Source of the DNA: Acetispira formosa (nom. nud.)
GTDB taxonomy: Bacteria; Desulfobacterota; Desulfarculia; Adiutricales; Adiutricaceae
Assembly (NCBI GenBank): GCA_023525915.1
Contig: CP026657.1
Span: 2,132,001-2,196,000 of the forward strand
Length of the DNA: 64,000 nt
Direction of reading: 5' to 3'
Translations under genes and position numbers: made by a program
Shown: positions 9,279-17,502 of the stretch, piece by piece
Layout of the letters: each line of letters opens with the position of its first letter
Numbering within the stretch: position 1 is the stretch's first letter
The notes under the pieces: model-generated
The model's database searches: none
What the model saw: only the letters and a program-made list of their open reading frames with translations
Told to the model about the DNA's origin: nothing

Positions 9279-10126
9279 TGGAACCCCTGGCGCTCCTGGA
9301 GCCTGCCTATAGTTTTCTAGGCCTGTTCTATGAACCGATGTTCATCCGCCGGGCCGCCCTGGCCCTTTTGCTTCTGACCCCGGTGAGCGCGGCGGCCGGG
9401 GTGCTGGTGGTCAACCAGCGGCTGGCTTTCTTTGCCGACGCCGTGGGCCATTCCGTCTTCGCCGGGGTGGCCCTGGCCCTTCTCCTGACTCTGCCGGAGC
9501 GCCCGGTAGTGATGATTACCGGCGTCATCATCGGCCTGATTGTCGTTTATCTCTCCCGCCACAGCCGTCTGGCCGCCGATACAGTCATCGGGCTGGTCTT
9601 TTCCGGGGCCATTGCCCTGGGTTTGGCCATTGTCAGCCGCAACCCCGGCACAGCTAAAGGCTTATCGCGTTTCTTCCTCGGCGACGTCCTGACTCTGGGC
9701 GACGTTGAAATCGCTCTTCTGGCCGGTCTGGCCCTCCTGACCGTCGGCTTCATGCTGGCTTTTTTCAATCATCTGACCCTGGAATGCCTCTCGCCTGTTC
9801 TGGCCCACAGCCGCCACCCGCTTAAAAGCCGCATTGCGCCCTATGTTTTCGGTATGTTTCTGGCCATAGTGGTGACGGTTTCAGTCTGGACCGTGGGAGT
9901 CCTGTTGGTGACGGCCCTTCTGGTCGCCCCGGCCGCCGCCGGGCGCAACTGGGCCGCTTCAGCCGCCTCCATGTTCTGGGTGGCCGTGGTTATCGCCCTC
10001 TTCTCCGGGCAGACCGGCCTCTATCTTTCCACCCTGCCTCAAATAAATACGGCGACCGGAGCCACAGTGGTTCTGGTCGCCATATGCATCTTTGTTATTT
10101 CTTTTCTCTCCCGCCGCCGGGGCTGA
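9278..10126 (+). CDS. Metal ABC transporter permease (ZnuB/MntB family), orphan
   Basis: An integral membrane protein of ~282 residues with about eight hydrophobic segments, belonging to the ABC-3 family that imports zinc, manganese or iron. FFADAVGHSVFAGVALALLL matches the conserved permease motif, and LLVAPAAAGR near the C-terminus is also typical. The ATG at 9278 overlaps the previous stop (TGATG); an in-frame ATG at 9266 is possible. The usual ATPase and metal-binding partners are absent from both sides, so they must be encoded elsewhere or the transporter is incomplete. Coupling to a SPASM enzyme is unusual. Confidence 0.85.
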   Translation: MEPLALLEPAYSFLGLFYEPMFIRRAALALLLLTPVSAAAGVLVVNQRLAFFADAVGHSVFAGVALALLLTLPERPVVMITGVIIGLIVVYLSRHSRLAADTVIGLVFSGAIALGLAIVSRNPGTAKGLSRFFLGDVLTLGDVEIALLAGLALLTVGFMLAFFNHLTLECLSPVLAHSRHPLKSRIAPYVFGMFLAIVVTVSVWTVGVLLVTALLVAPAAAGRNWAASAASMFWVAVVIALFSGQTGLYLSTLPQINTATGATVVLVAICIFVISFLSRRRG

Positions 10127-10132
10127 CGGAAA

Positions 10133-10861
10133 TCAACTGAAATAAAACTTCCACAAATCCTGAACCTGACGGAAAGTTTCCTCCAGGCTTCCATTATTAT
10201 TGATAACGTGGGTGGAACCGCAAAGTTTGGCCGAAGTCGGCCATTGTCCGGCCATCATTCGGAGCGCCTGCTCTTCACCCATTTCCGGGCTGCGGGCCGT
10301 CAGTCGCTTCAGTTGAGCGGCACTGGAGGCGAAAACCAGGGCTATGGGCGAAAAAAAAGTCTCCAGCCCGGCCTCAAACAATAGCGGCACGCTGATGACC
10401 ACCGCCTTTTCATCGGCCATGGCTTTCAAATGTTCGCCCATCAATCGCCAGGTCTCAGGATGAATGATGCTCTCCAGAGCCTTTTTTTTCTCAGGATCGC
10501 TGAAAACAATCTTGCCTATGAACGGCCGGTTCAACTGACCATCCGCCCCCACCGCTTCCGGTCCGAACAGGGCCGCCGCAGATTCAAAGCCCTTTGAGCC
10601 CGGCTCCACGGCCAGACGAGCCAGGTGGTCAAAATCGATCTCTCTGGCCCCAAGCTCAACAAACATGCGGGCCACAGTAGACTTGCCGGTAGCAATGCCG
10701 CCGGTCAGGGCCAGGCGCACCCGGCCCGGCCCGGACTCAAGCATTTCCGCATCGGGCTTGTTTTCAGAAGCCCAGTCCGGCGGAGGCGTGAGGAGGCGGC
10801 CGACTTCCAGTTCATGCTCAAAACCTGTCAGGCGACGGCATTGAGGTTTTTGGTCATCCAT
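10133..10861 (-). CDS. coaE: Dephospho-CoA kinase
   Basis: Catalyses the last step of coenzyme A synthesis, phosphorylating dephospho-CoA with ATP. The P-loop GGIATGKST lies at residues ~54-62, followed by the acceptor-site region IDFDHLAR and the lid segment RLTARSPEMGEEQALRMMAGQ. The start at 10861 overlaps the end of gph (ATGGATGA), so the genes are translationally coupled; the open frame extends further upstream, but that part lies inside gph. About 45 residues precede the usual start of this family, so a later Met (MLESGPGRVRL) could also serve. The C-terminus is ordinary. Confidence 0.92.
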   Translation of the reverse strand: MDDQKPQCRRLTGFEHELEVGRLLTPPPDWASENKPDAEMLESGPGRVRLALTGGIATGKSTVARMFVELGAREIDFDHLARLAVEPGSKGFESAAALFGPEAVGADGQLNRPFIGKIVFSDPEKKKALESIIHPETWRLMGEHLKAMADEKAVVISVPLLFEAGLETFFSPIALVFASSAAQLKRLTARSPEMGEEQALRMMAGQWPTSAKLCGSTHVINNNGSLEETFRQVQDLWKFYFS

Positions 10862-11525
10862 TGAAAAACTCCAGGAACTCTCCCGGCGAATCGATCGTTT
10901 TCCTGGCCCCGGCCTGAACCAGTTCCTCTTTCGGCCGATAACCCCAGGTCGCCCCGACCGCGTACATTCCAGCCGCCTTGGCCGTCTCCATATCGACGTT
11001 GCTGTCACCTAGGTAAACGCATTCTTCAGGCCTAACCTTCAAGGCCTCAGCGATTTCCAGGGCGCTGAAGGGATCTGGTTTGGCGGGTGCTTCCGGCCGC
11101 AAACCCAGAACGATCTGAAAGGGATTTTCCGGGAAATAATGCTCAATCACCCCGAGTGTATTGGTGTGGGCCTTGTTCGACAGCACGGCCAGCGGAATGC
11201 CCCGGCCGGAAAGTTCAGCCAGCATCTCCGGCACGCCCGGATACGGCCTGGTTTTAACGCATTGATTATGGCGGTAATATTCCACGAATTTCTGAAAAAT
11301 GGGCCGCACATGGGCCGGAATGCGCAGCCCTCCCGGCAGGGAGCGGACCACCAGGGTTTCCAGGCCGTTGCCGACCATAAAGCGGTAAGCATCCGGGCTA
11401 TGGGTGGGCAGCCCCTCCCCGGACAGCACATGATTGAGACTGTCGGCAATATCTTCGAGGGTATAAAGAAGAGTGCCGTCCAGATCAAACACGGCGGCTT
11501 TAGGGCGGTTGGTCATACCTGTCAC
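10854..11525 (-). CDS. gph: Phosphoglycolate phosphatase-like HAD hydrolase
   Basis: A haloacid dehalogenase-fold phosphatase of ~223 residues. AVFDLDGTLLYT holds the nucleophile and acid Asp residues, LAVLSNKAHTNT is motif II with Ser and Lys, and CVYLGDSNVDMETAKAAGM is motif III/IV. The cap segment and length match Gph/PGP-type enzymes that remove 2-phosphoglycolate. Substrate assignment within this subfamily is uncertain. Start: GTG at 11525 with AAAGG upstream, or ATG at 11516. It is followed by overlapping coaE, and a family D repeat separates it from ribE. Confidence 0.85.
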   Translation of the reverse strand: MTGMTNRPKAAVFDLDGTLLYTLEDIADSLNHVLSGEGLPTHSPDAYRFMVGNGLETLVVRSLPGGLRIPAHVRPIFQKFVEYYRHNQCVKTRPYPGVPEMLAELSGRGIPLAVLSNKAHTNTLGVIEHYFPENPFQIVLGLRPEAPAKPDPFSALEIAEALKVRPEECVYLGDSNVDMETAKAAGMYAVGATWGYRPKEELVQAGARKTIDSPGEFLEFFNG

Positions 11526-11529
11526 CAGA

Positions 11530-11592
11530 AACCTTTTACCGGCGCACGGTCTGCCGTAAACAGGCTGCCGACAGTGCGAGTCGATATACTAA
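11530..11592. repeat. Family D small dispersed repeat, copy 2
   Basis: CCTTTTACCGGCGCACGGTC, then GCCGTAAACAGGC and GCCGACAGTGCG. It fills the gap between ribE and gph and touches the gph start. Confidence 0.8.
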
Positions 11593-11599
11593 ATTTTGA

Positions 11600-12250
11600 T
11601 CAGCGGCCAAAGCCGTGTTTGGCCAGAAATTCCAGGGTCATGCCCTCCGGCTTCCAATCGCGGTCGGTCACGCGGACGAAACGGTAAATATATTTGCCTA
11701 TCAGGTCCGTCTCCAGATTCACGGCGTCACCAGATTTCAACAGGCCCAGGGTGGTTGCTTCAGCCGTATGCGGAATCAGGTTCACCGTGAAAGCGCCGTC
11801 CGTAACCTCATTGACCGTCAGGCTGACGCCCTCAATGGTGATAGAACCTTTGGGTACGATAAAAGTCATCAGCTCAGCGGCCGCGCCAAATTTATAAATC
11901 AGGCTGGAACCGGCCCGGGTGATGGAATGAACGGTGCCGGAACCGTCTACATGGCCGCTGACGATATGGCCTCCCAAGCGGTCGCCCACGGCCAGGGCCC
12001 GCTCCAGGTTGACTTTGCGCGCGGAACCCAAGGTTGTGAGCCGCAAGGTTTCCCCGGAAGCGTAGGCCGTGAAGGCGCGCGGCCCGGCCATGCCGGTGAC
12101 CGTCAGGCAGGCCCCGGAAACGGCGATGCTCTCGCCAAGCTGAAGGGGGGTGCCCCAGTCAAAATCCGGGGTGACGGTCAATTCAAATTCCGCGCCGCGC
12201 GGGGTGCGCCGGGTTATTTCGCCCATTCCCAGGGTCAGGCCAGTGAACAT
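11600..12250 (-). CDS. ribE: Riboflavin synthase, alpha chain
   Basis: Dismutates two 6,7-dimethyl-8-ribityllumazine molecules into riboflavin. The 216-residue protein begins MFTGLTLGMGEI, close to the family's MFTGII start, and shows the two internally repeated lumazine-binding barrels: GESIAVSGACLTVTG in the first, GSITIEGVSLTVNEV in the second. GGHIVSGHVDGSGTV is the conserved linker. The start overlaps the end of ribD by 16 bp, so both are translated together. The lumazine synthase and ribBA genes are not adjacent. Confidence 0.95.
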   Translation of the reverse strand: MFTGLTLGMGEITRRTPRGAEFELTVTPDFDWGTPLQLGESIAVSGACLTVTGMAGPRAFTAYASGETLRLTTLGSARKVNLERALAVGDRLGGHIVSGHVDGSGTVHSITRAGSSLIYKFGAAAELMTFIVPKGSITIEGVSLTVNEVTDGAFTVNLIPHTAEATTLGLLKSGDAVNLETDLIGKYIYRFVRVTDRDWKPEGMTLEFLAKHGFGR

Positions 12251-13404
12251 AAGGCCTCGAAATCAGCCTGGCCGCCAAAGCCGCAGGCTGGCCTAAGGGT
12301 TATGTGCAGATCCGGCCCCTTGCGTCCAAGTTTGAGGATTTCCGCCTCTGGGGCCAGGGCCAGCTCCGATTGCCCGAGACCGCCGACCATACCCGGAGCC
12401 TTGACGCCGCCGATGAATTTCGGGGCCAGGAAGATGTGGGCCAAATCAACCACCGGCTCTTCAATCAGGGCCGAATCGGCCAAAGTCGCGCCCGGCTCAA
12501 TCAGAACACTCTGAACCCCCTGCCGCCCCAGTTCCTCGACAACCCAGCGGATTGAAAGAATGCCGGTGTGGGTCAGGGGGGCCACCAGCACCTGATGCCC
12601 CATGGAAACTATTTGCTTCATCTTTTTTTCAGGGGCTTTTTCCTTGGCGCAAACGATCACAGTGGGGCCACCCATGGCCGGATCAAATATTTTCAGCTTG
12701 GTGGAGAGTTTCAGGCCCGGATCGAGCACCACCCGCCAGGGCTGTCGATGCATTTTGCGCCGCCCCCAGGGACGGGCCGACAATTCCGGGTCATCTTTCG
12801 CGGCGGTATTGCGGCCGACGAGCACCGCGTCAACTCCGGCCCGGATGTGGTGGCCGAAGTTGCGGGCCGCCTTGGAGCTTATCCATTGCGACTGCCCGGT
12901 GGAAGTAGCGGTTTTGCCGTCCAGACTGGCCGCGGTCTTGACGATGACAAAAGGCACTTTGGTGATGACCCATTTGAAAAAAAACTGGTTAAGTTCAAAG
13001 CATTCTTCGGCCAGAAGGCCCCCATGAACTTCAACCCCGGCCTCCTCAAGAGCTTTGGCTCCGCCGGAAGCGACGGTATTGGGATCGGGCGAACCGTAAA
13101 AAACCCTGTCAATGCCGGCCCTGATAATGGCCTCGGTACAGGGGCCGGTGCGGCCGTAGTGGTTGCAGGGCTCCAGATTGACATAGAGATCGGCTCCCTT
13201 GGCTTTGCGGCCGGCTTCCTGAAGGGCGGCCGCTTCGGCGTGGGGCTGTCCGGGGCCGGTGTGCCAGCCGGTGGCCACTATTTTTTTCCCCTTCACCACC
13301 ACCGCTCCGACCATCGGGTTGGGAGAAACCAGCCCCCAGCCGCGACGGGCCAGACGCAAGGCTGTTTTCATGTGTCCAATCTGGTCTTTGGTCCAGCCGT
13401 TCAT
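12235..13404 (-). CDS. ribD: Bifunctional riboflavin deaminase/reductase
   Basis: Carries out the deamination and reduction of the pyrimidine intermediate in riboflavin synthesis. The N-terminal deaminase half has the zinc site HAE (residues 55-57) and PCNHYGRTGPC (Cys80 and Cys89). The C-terminal reductase half begins near KVPFVIVKTAASLDGKTAT. The 389-residue length is typical. I chose the ATG at 13404, with GAGG just before it, over a longer frame to 13470 that adds a non-homologous leader. No FMN riboswitch was recognised upstream. Confidence 0.93.
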   Translation of the reverse strand: MNGWTKDQIGHMKTALRLARRGWGLVSPNPMVGAVVVKGKKIVATGWHTGPGQPHAEAAALQEAGRKAKGADLYVNLEPCNHYGRTGPCTEAIIRAGIDRVFYGSPDPNTVASGGAKALEEAGVEVHGGLLAEECFELNQFFFKWVITKVPFVIVKTAASLDGKTATSTGQSQWISSKAARNFGHHIRAGVDAVLVGRNTAAKDDPELSARPWGRRKMHRQPWRVVLDPGLKLSTKLKIFDPAMGGPTVIVCAKEKAPEKKMKQIVSMGHQVLVAPLTHTGILSIRWVVEELGRQGVQSVLIEPGATLADSALIEEPVVDLAHIFLAPKFIGGVKAPGMVGGLGQSELALAPEAEILKLGRKGPDLHITLRPACGFGGQADFEALCSLA

Positions 13405-13523
13405 AATGCCTCGATTCCTTGCAGATGCAATAGTTGAATTATCCTGACATCTTCTCTGTAAATAATACACTACTGGACCTTTTATTGGAAGAGGCGAAGG
13501 AGTGCCGCCGGAAGCCGGCAGAT

Positions 13524-13570
13524 AAAAAGAAACCGGGGCCGGCCCTCTGGGGTGCCCCGGTTTCTTTTTA
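13524..13570 (-). terminator. Strong bidirectional terminator
   Basis: AAAAAGAAACCGGGGC pairs with GCCCCGGTTTCTTTTT around a 14-nt loop, with A and T runs on both sides. It ends the zinc-ribbon gene and isolates it from ribD. Confidence 0.9.
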
Positions 13571-13635
13571 TCAGCCCGGCCTTAAGCCGCAATACTTCAC
13601 CAACACCCGCTTTTCATCCAGATGAAGACTGTAGC

Positions 13636-14205
13636 TTAGCGGGAATTGTCATTCTGCACTTCCCGGTCCAGTTCTTCCAGTATATGATAACGCATGGCAG
13701 GGGTAGTTTTTACATAGTGCGTGGAGTCCTGGCCGCTTTCGGAAAATACTTCACTTGCGCTTCCCATAACATTGTCGCGGCGAAGGGAACCCTCATTCAT
13801 CAGGCGGATGACCTCCTGTGCCTCATACATCAATATATAAGGCTGAAGAAGAATCGGATGCTCCTCGGCCAGTTGCCGCAGCTTGTCAGGCACGGAATCC
13901 TTAATCTCCTGCGGCATTATTTCAGTTACCTTCATCTGATTCTTCGGGGATAGAACCATGACGGGCTCATCCCCGGCGGTAACATAGCCATAAATCTGAA
14001 CAACAATGAAACAGAAAACCGCCCATTGCACAGCGCTTTTCAGCCAGCCGCCGAACTTGCTGAAATCAAAAATATTCCCGCCGCTTAACTTCATGCCGGT
14101 GCGCAGGTCAACACCGCAGCTTTCACATTCCATTGCCGGAAGCTGAACAGTGATGCCGCAGGCCGGACACAGTATGGTCGGACGCAGCCTTGGTTTCACA
14201 CTCAT
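13636..14205 (-). CDS. Zinc-ribbon membrane protein, unknown function
   Basis: A ~189-residue protein that I do not recognise. An N-terminal zinc ribbon (CPACGITVQLPAMECESCG, two CxxC pairs) is followed by one hydrophobic segment (AVQWAVFCFIVVQIYGYV, about residues 57-74) and a C-terminal soluble region with long helices (IKDSVPDKLRQLAEEH). It therefore looks like a single-pass membrane protein with a cytoplasmic metal-binding head. Start chosen at the ATG at 14205 with GGGA upstream; an open frame continues to 14307 but adds a leader without homology features. A terminator follows. Confidence 0.65.
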   Translation of the reverse strand: MSVKPRLRPTILCPACGITVQLPAMECESCGVDLRTGMKLSGGNIFDFSKFGGWLKSAVQWAVFCFIVVQIYGYVTAGDEPVMVLSPKNQMKVTEIMPQEIKDSVPDKLRQLAEEHPILLQPYILMYEAQEVIRLMNEGSLRRDNVMGSASEVFSESGQDSTHYVKTTPAMRYHILEELDREVQNDNSR

Positions 14206-14383
14206 AATTATAAATCCCGCCTGAGAAGAACAATCCAAACAGCCAAATCTCTGGATTTCAGGCAGATTATCAGTCCGCCGGGAACAATCCTGACGCACCT
14301 TCTCCACCCTGAAATCTAATCCTGTCCCGCAGGTTCCATTCTATACGATTTCACTTTGCGCAACAAGTGTCGATATGCGTGGC

Positions 14384-14557
14384 CAGCAATTCTAATTATG
14401 GCCGACTCCGCCACATAAAGCCGGGGTCGAGCGCCGCGAGACGGAGCGCCAGCGATTGGTTTTGACGGAAAAATAGCCGCTCGCGAAACAAAAACCACGC
14501 TTTTTGTGTAGCTACGAGTCGTAAGTTCAAGGGAAAAAACCATAATTAGAATAGCTG
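14384..14557. mobile_element. Family A MITE-like element with 9-bp target duplication
   Basis: The left end CAGCAATTCTAATTATGG and the right end CCATAATTAGAATAGCTG are inverted repeats with one mismatch. The element is flanked by the exact direct repeat ATGCGTGGC at 14375-14383 and 14558-14566. The interior is the standard family A sequence, with no room for a gene. The ends differ from other copies (ATTCTAATTATGG instead of ATTCTCAAAGTA) yet still match each other. Confidence 0.88.
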
Positions 14558-14572
14558 ATGCGTGGCCCCAAG

Positions 14573-14615
14573 ACAATGGCTTGAAAGCGCAAAGGTAAAA
14601 CCCGGCCGTGTGGCG
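14573..14615. repeat. Family C end fragment
   Basis: Contains CTTGAAAGCGCAAAGGTAAA followed by ACCCGGCCGTG, the outermost arm of the family C element (copies at 18.3, 25.0 and 61.1 kb). Nothing else of that element is present. Confidence 0.65.
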
Positions 14616-15127
14616 GTTTTCCGGGAGGCTGGTTTTGGCGGCCATCATTATATTAAAGGTGCTGCCCCTTGGATTTATGCCTGACATACAACGTGTTGGC
14701 CGACCCTGCCTATCGTGCCCATAATGGTTATAGATGTAAAATCAATTACTTGGATTAATAGTACAAATGGTGCCAGTCAGAAGAATCAACCGGGCCGCGG
14801 GCTTTTCTAAGAAAGTTAGAAAAAATTATTAAAAAATGATTTTCCATTAAACTTTTCTAAAATTGCGCCGATGAGTATAGCAACAGAAGGTAACAACACT
14901 CCACGGAGTCGGAGGCTTTCTGAAGTGTGTATAGAAATTGGTCGAAAAATATTGACGGAGGTTATTTAGTAAATGGAGCATCTCGAAAACAGCGGCAGAT
15001 TAAACAGCTATCATTTTAAAAGCGTTGCAGCGAAACTCGGGACTATCCTGGCTTAGACTATTCAGGCGTATGGCGCCCGGGCCACAGCCCGGACGAACAG
15101 GCGGCCAGACGCCACTGGAGGATTATT
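14616..15127. other. AT-rich intergenic stretch without a recognised gene
   Basis: About 510 bp upstream of the MerR-type gene. It is richer in A and T than the coding DNA around it. I see no open frame with a convincing ribosome-binding site, no tRNA T-arm motif and no member of the repeat families. GACTCCACGGAGTC-like pairing occurs around 14902-14912 (ACTCCACGGAGT), a short perfect palindrome that could be an operator. Confidence 0.4.
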
Positions 15128-15475
15128 ATGTCGAATATTAATGTATGGGACAAGGTGAATTTGAGCATCGATCAGGTCTCTCAACTGACCGGAGTCAAAA
15201 AAACCACATTGAGATACTGGGAGAAAGAATTCTCCGATTACCTCAAACCGGACCGCACCGAAACCCAGCGGCGCCAGTATTCTCTCGATGAAGTTGAAAA
15301 AGTCAACACCCTCAGGCAGTTGATCGAGGAAGAAAAATACAAGTCTGCCGGCGTTCGCCTCAAACTGGGTTTGGATAACGTCGCCAAGGCTAAAACCGCC
15401 CCTGAAACAACGACAGCCGCGGCCGCCACTGAAACGGCAGGCCTCACTCTCGCCCCGGCCGGTGAAAGCGGATGA
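15128..15475 (+). CDS. MerR-family transcriptional regulator (HTH only)
   Basis: A 115-residue DNA-binding protein. Residues ~11-75 form a MerR winged helix: LSIDQVSQLTGVKKTTLRYWEKEF, then RRQYSLDEVEKVNTLRQLIEEEKY. The region after ~85 is a short Ala/Thr-rich tail, so there is no metal- or drug-sensing domain of the usual size. This compact form resembles the minimal MerR proteins seen near ribosomal or stress genes in Deltaproteobacteria, though no target is evident here. GGAGG precedes the ATG. Confidence 0.85.
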   Translation: MSNINVWDKVNLSIDQVSQLTGVKKTTLRYWEKEFSDYLKPDRTETQRRQYSLDEVEKVNTLRQLIEEEKYKSAGVRLKLGLDNVAKAKTAPETTTAAAATETAGLTLAPAGESG

Positions 15476-15536
15476 AGGCTGGTACCCCCGCCGTAATCGC
15501 CGATGCGAAAGCAACGGCCGCATTTTAAAGAGGTGT

Positions 15537-15655
15537 GCTGAAGGCGGTTCAGAGCGGGCGGGGCCCGCCGCCAACGCCGAGGGGCGGCCCGTCTGAGTGT
15601 AGAGTAACGGCCGGGAAGCGGCCATCAAAGAGTTTGTTACTTATAAGCCTTTTGA
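15537..15655. repeat. Family G dispersed repeat, copy 1 (inverted)
   Basis: Read on the minus strand: CTTATAAGTAACAAACTCTT, then GGCCGCTTCCCGGCCGTTAC and GACGGGCCGCCCCTCGGCG. The other copies lie at 49.7 and 56.5 kb in the opposite orientation. Confidence 0.8.
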
Positions 15656-16058
15656 AAATGCGGCCGGACTGTCGGCCTGATCAGACAAACATTTTGGGAT
15701 GTCGAAAACTTCGGCTCCCCGATGAAGATGCAGGGAGGCGTCTTCTTGCGGCCAGGGAAGGCCATTTTTCACCCGAGGCCTGTCCGTAAAGCAAATGCCG
15801 ACGGCAGGGCAAAAGGGGCGGAGCTGTCTAAGGATGGGGGCTCCCAGGATTGTTGGTCCACGGAAGGTCCAAGCAAACAAACGGAACCAGGGAAGGTCCG
15901 TAACATAATAAGATATCCGGCGGATACGAGTTGGGAGTCGGCTCGTATCCAGCCTCAAACCTTAAAGATTTCGATACAGTATTTCAACGCGCCCTTGAGG
16001 CGCTGATTTATTTTGATATCGAACGCCAGTGAGACAGGACGTCAACGACTGTTTCTAT
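15656..16058. other. Intergenic stretch with no supported gene
   Basis: About 400 bp between repeat copies. Short open frames exist on both strands, but none has recognisable motifs or a good ribosome-binding site. I see no RNA gene. Confidence 0.4.
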
Positions 16059-16068
16059 GGCTGATTGG

Positions 16069-16243
16069 CAGCAATTCTCAAAGTAAACTTTTTCCCTCAA
16101 AAAGTGCCGTGCAGCTACGCAAAAAGGGCGATTTTTGCTTCGCGAAGAACTGTTTCGCCGTCAAAACCAGTCGCCTCTCGCTCCGTCACCCCTTGCGGGG
16201 CGACCTGCTATTTTAAAATTGCCATCTGATTTGAGAATTGCTG
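16069..16243. mobile_element. Family A MITE-like element with 9-bp target duplication
   Basis: The ends CAGCAATTCTCA and TGAGAATTGCTG are perfect inverted repeats. The direct repeat GCTGATTGG flanks the element at 16060-16068 and 16244-16252. The interior includes CTACGCAAAAAGGGCGATTT and CACCCCTTGCGGGGCGACCT. At 175 bp it cannot carry a transposase, so it would need one in trans. Confidence 0.9.
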
Positions 16244-16426
16244 GCTGATTGGCTCACAACTTGCTTCTACCAGGGCGAGAGGAAAATCTTACCTGCTTCG
16301 GCAGAATTTTCCAAAGTTATTTTTAATAAAATAAGAGTGCCGCTAAAGCCTTGACCGGCTTGCACTCTGAAAAATTACGATGCGGGCAAGCGTTCAGCGC
16401 CCCGCAGCTCCTTGAGAAGGTGACTT

Positions 16427-17371
16427 ATGTTGGAAACGCAAATCATTGAAAATGAAAGCGTCACCGCCCTGGGACCGGCAGAGGTCAATCATGTGGCCGA
16501 AGGCGAACGCCTCTTCAGCGAGGGGTTGGTCGAAGAAGCCAAAGCCATGTTTAAAGCGGCGACCGAAGAATGTCCCGGCAACGCTCAGGCCTGGAACAAT
16601 CTGGCGGTTATGGCCATAACTGAAAATGACACCAGGCAGGCGGAAAATTATCTGCGCCGGGCCCTGGAGGTCAAAAGTGACTGCCTGGAAGCCAGACATA
16701 ATCTGGCTGAAATCTACAGCATGCGCGGCCAACACAGCCGGGCGGCCAAGGAGCTGAGCCGGGTGCTGGAAATGCAACCGGGCGACCTGGCGACTATAAA
16801 AAGGCTGGCCCAGATTTACGTGAGCATGGGTGAACCGGAAAAAGCACGTGAAATCCTTGATGATTCCCTGAATATGGGGGCTATGAAATCATTCATTGAT
16901 TCTTTGTGGCTGGGCATTAAGTATTATGCCCTGGCCGATGAATATACGGCCCGCGACAAGCTGGAAAAATTTACGGGAGCCATTCTGAAATTTCTCGATG
17001 GCCAGGAGGGCCGCAGCCGCCGCTGGCGGCTGGTGAGCACCGATCCCGACACTGGCGAAGACGCGGTGCTGGAAGGCTTTTTCGATGCGTTCTACTATAA
17101 AGAGACCCCCTCTCTGACCATCACGACCGAAGGGGAAAGGACCGAACTGGTCCTGACCATCGGCGATAACGATGATTGGGATTTCTTCCGCGAAGTTTTG
17201 CGGAATGAAATGCGGGCCGAAGGCGGCTGCCTGGGTGATTTCACCCAGACCAGAAAAGTCCTGAAGCGGGAAACGCGTCTGGCCAAATATGATTTAAACG
17301 CAACACTGCAATATTTCCAGGACAATGTCGGCCCCTGTGACTGCCACGTTCTGCGGGCTGTGATGGTTTAG
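16427..17371 (+). CDS. TPR-repeat protein with unknown C-terminal domain
   Basis: A 314-residue cytoplasmic protein. Residues ~18-150 hold about four tetratricopeptide repeats (AEGERLFSEGLVEEAKAMFKAA, AQAWNNLAVMAITENDTRQAENYLRRAL and so on), typical of protein-protein contact surfaces. The C-terminal ~120 residues (LVSTDPDTGEDAVLEGFFDAFYYKE to CDCHVLRAVMV) form a mixed domain that I do not recognise. GAAGGTG precedes the ATG. The gene lies upstream of a methyltransferase in the same direction and just ahead of the flagellar block, but a role in motility is only a guess. Confidence 0.7.
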   Translation: MLETQIIENESVTALGPAEVNHVAEGERLFSEGLVEEAKAMFKAATEECPGNAQAWNNLAVMAITENDTRQAENYLRRALEVKSDCLEARHNLAEIYSMRGQHSRAAKELSRVLEMQPGDLATIKRLAQIYVSMGEPEKAREILDDSLNMGAMKSFIDSLWLGIKYYALADEYTARDKLEKFTGAILKFLDGQEGRSRRWRLVSTDPDTGEDAVLEGFFDAFYYKETPSLTITTEGERTELVLTIGDNDDWDFFREVLRNEMRAEGGCLGDFTQTRKVLKRETRLAKYDLNATLQYFQDNVGPCDCHVLRAVMV

Positions 17372-17419
17372 CGGTGTGTGCGCGGTCCGTGCGGAACTGG
17401 TCCGTGGCGGCGCTTTAGA

Positions 17420-17453
17420 CCGGCCAGGGTTTTTGGCCGGGATACGATTTTTT
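17420..17453 (+). terminator. Possible weak terminator
   Basis: CCGGCC pairs with GGCCGG around a T-rich loop; a run of six T follows 7 bp later. The distance to the T run makes this tentative. Confidence 0.35.
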
Positions 17454-17502
17454 CAGTAATCCTGTTTTTTAACTGTTCATTCAGCTAAGGTGGAGGAACA
17501 AT

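Noticed and set aside
10862..11008. N-terminal extension of coaE
   Set aside because: It lies wholly inside gph and has no homology features; the ATG at 10861 overlaps the gph stop.
13405..13523. FMN riboswitch upstream of ribD
   Set aside because: The conserved RFN segments were not seen in the ~120 bp before ribD.
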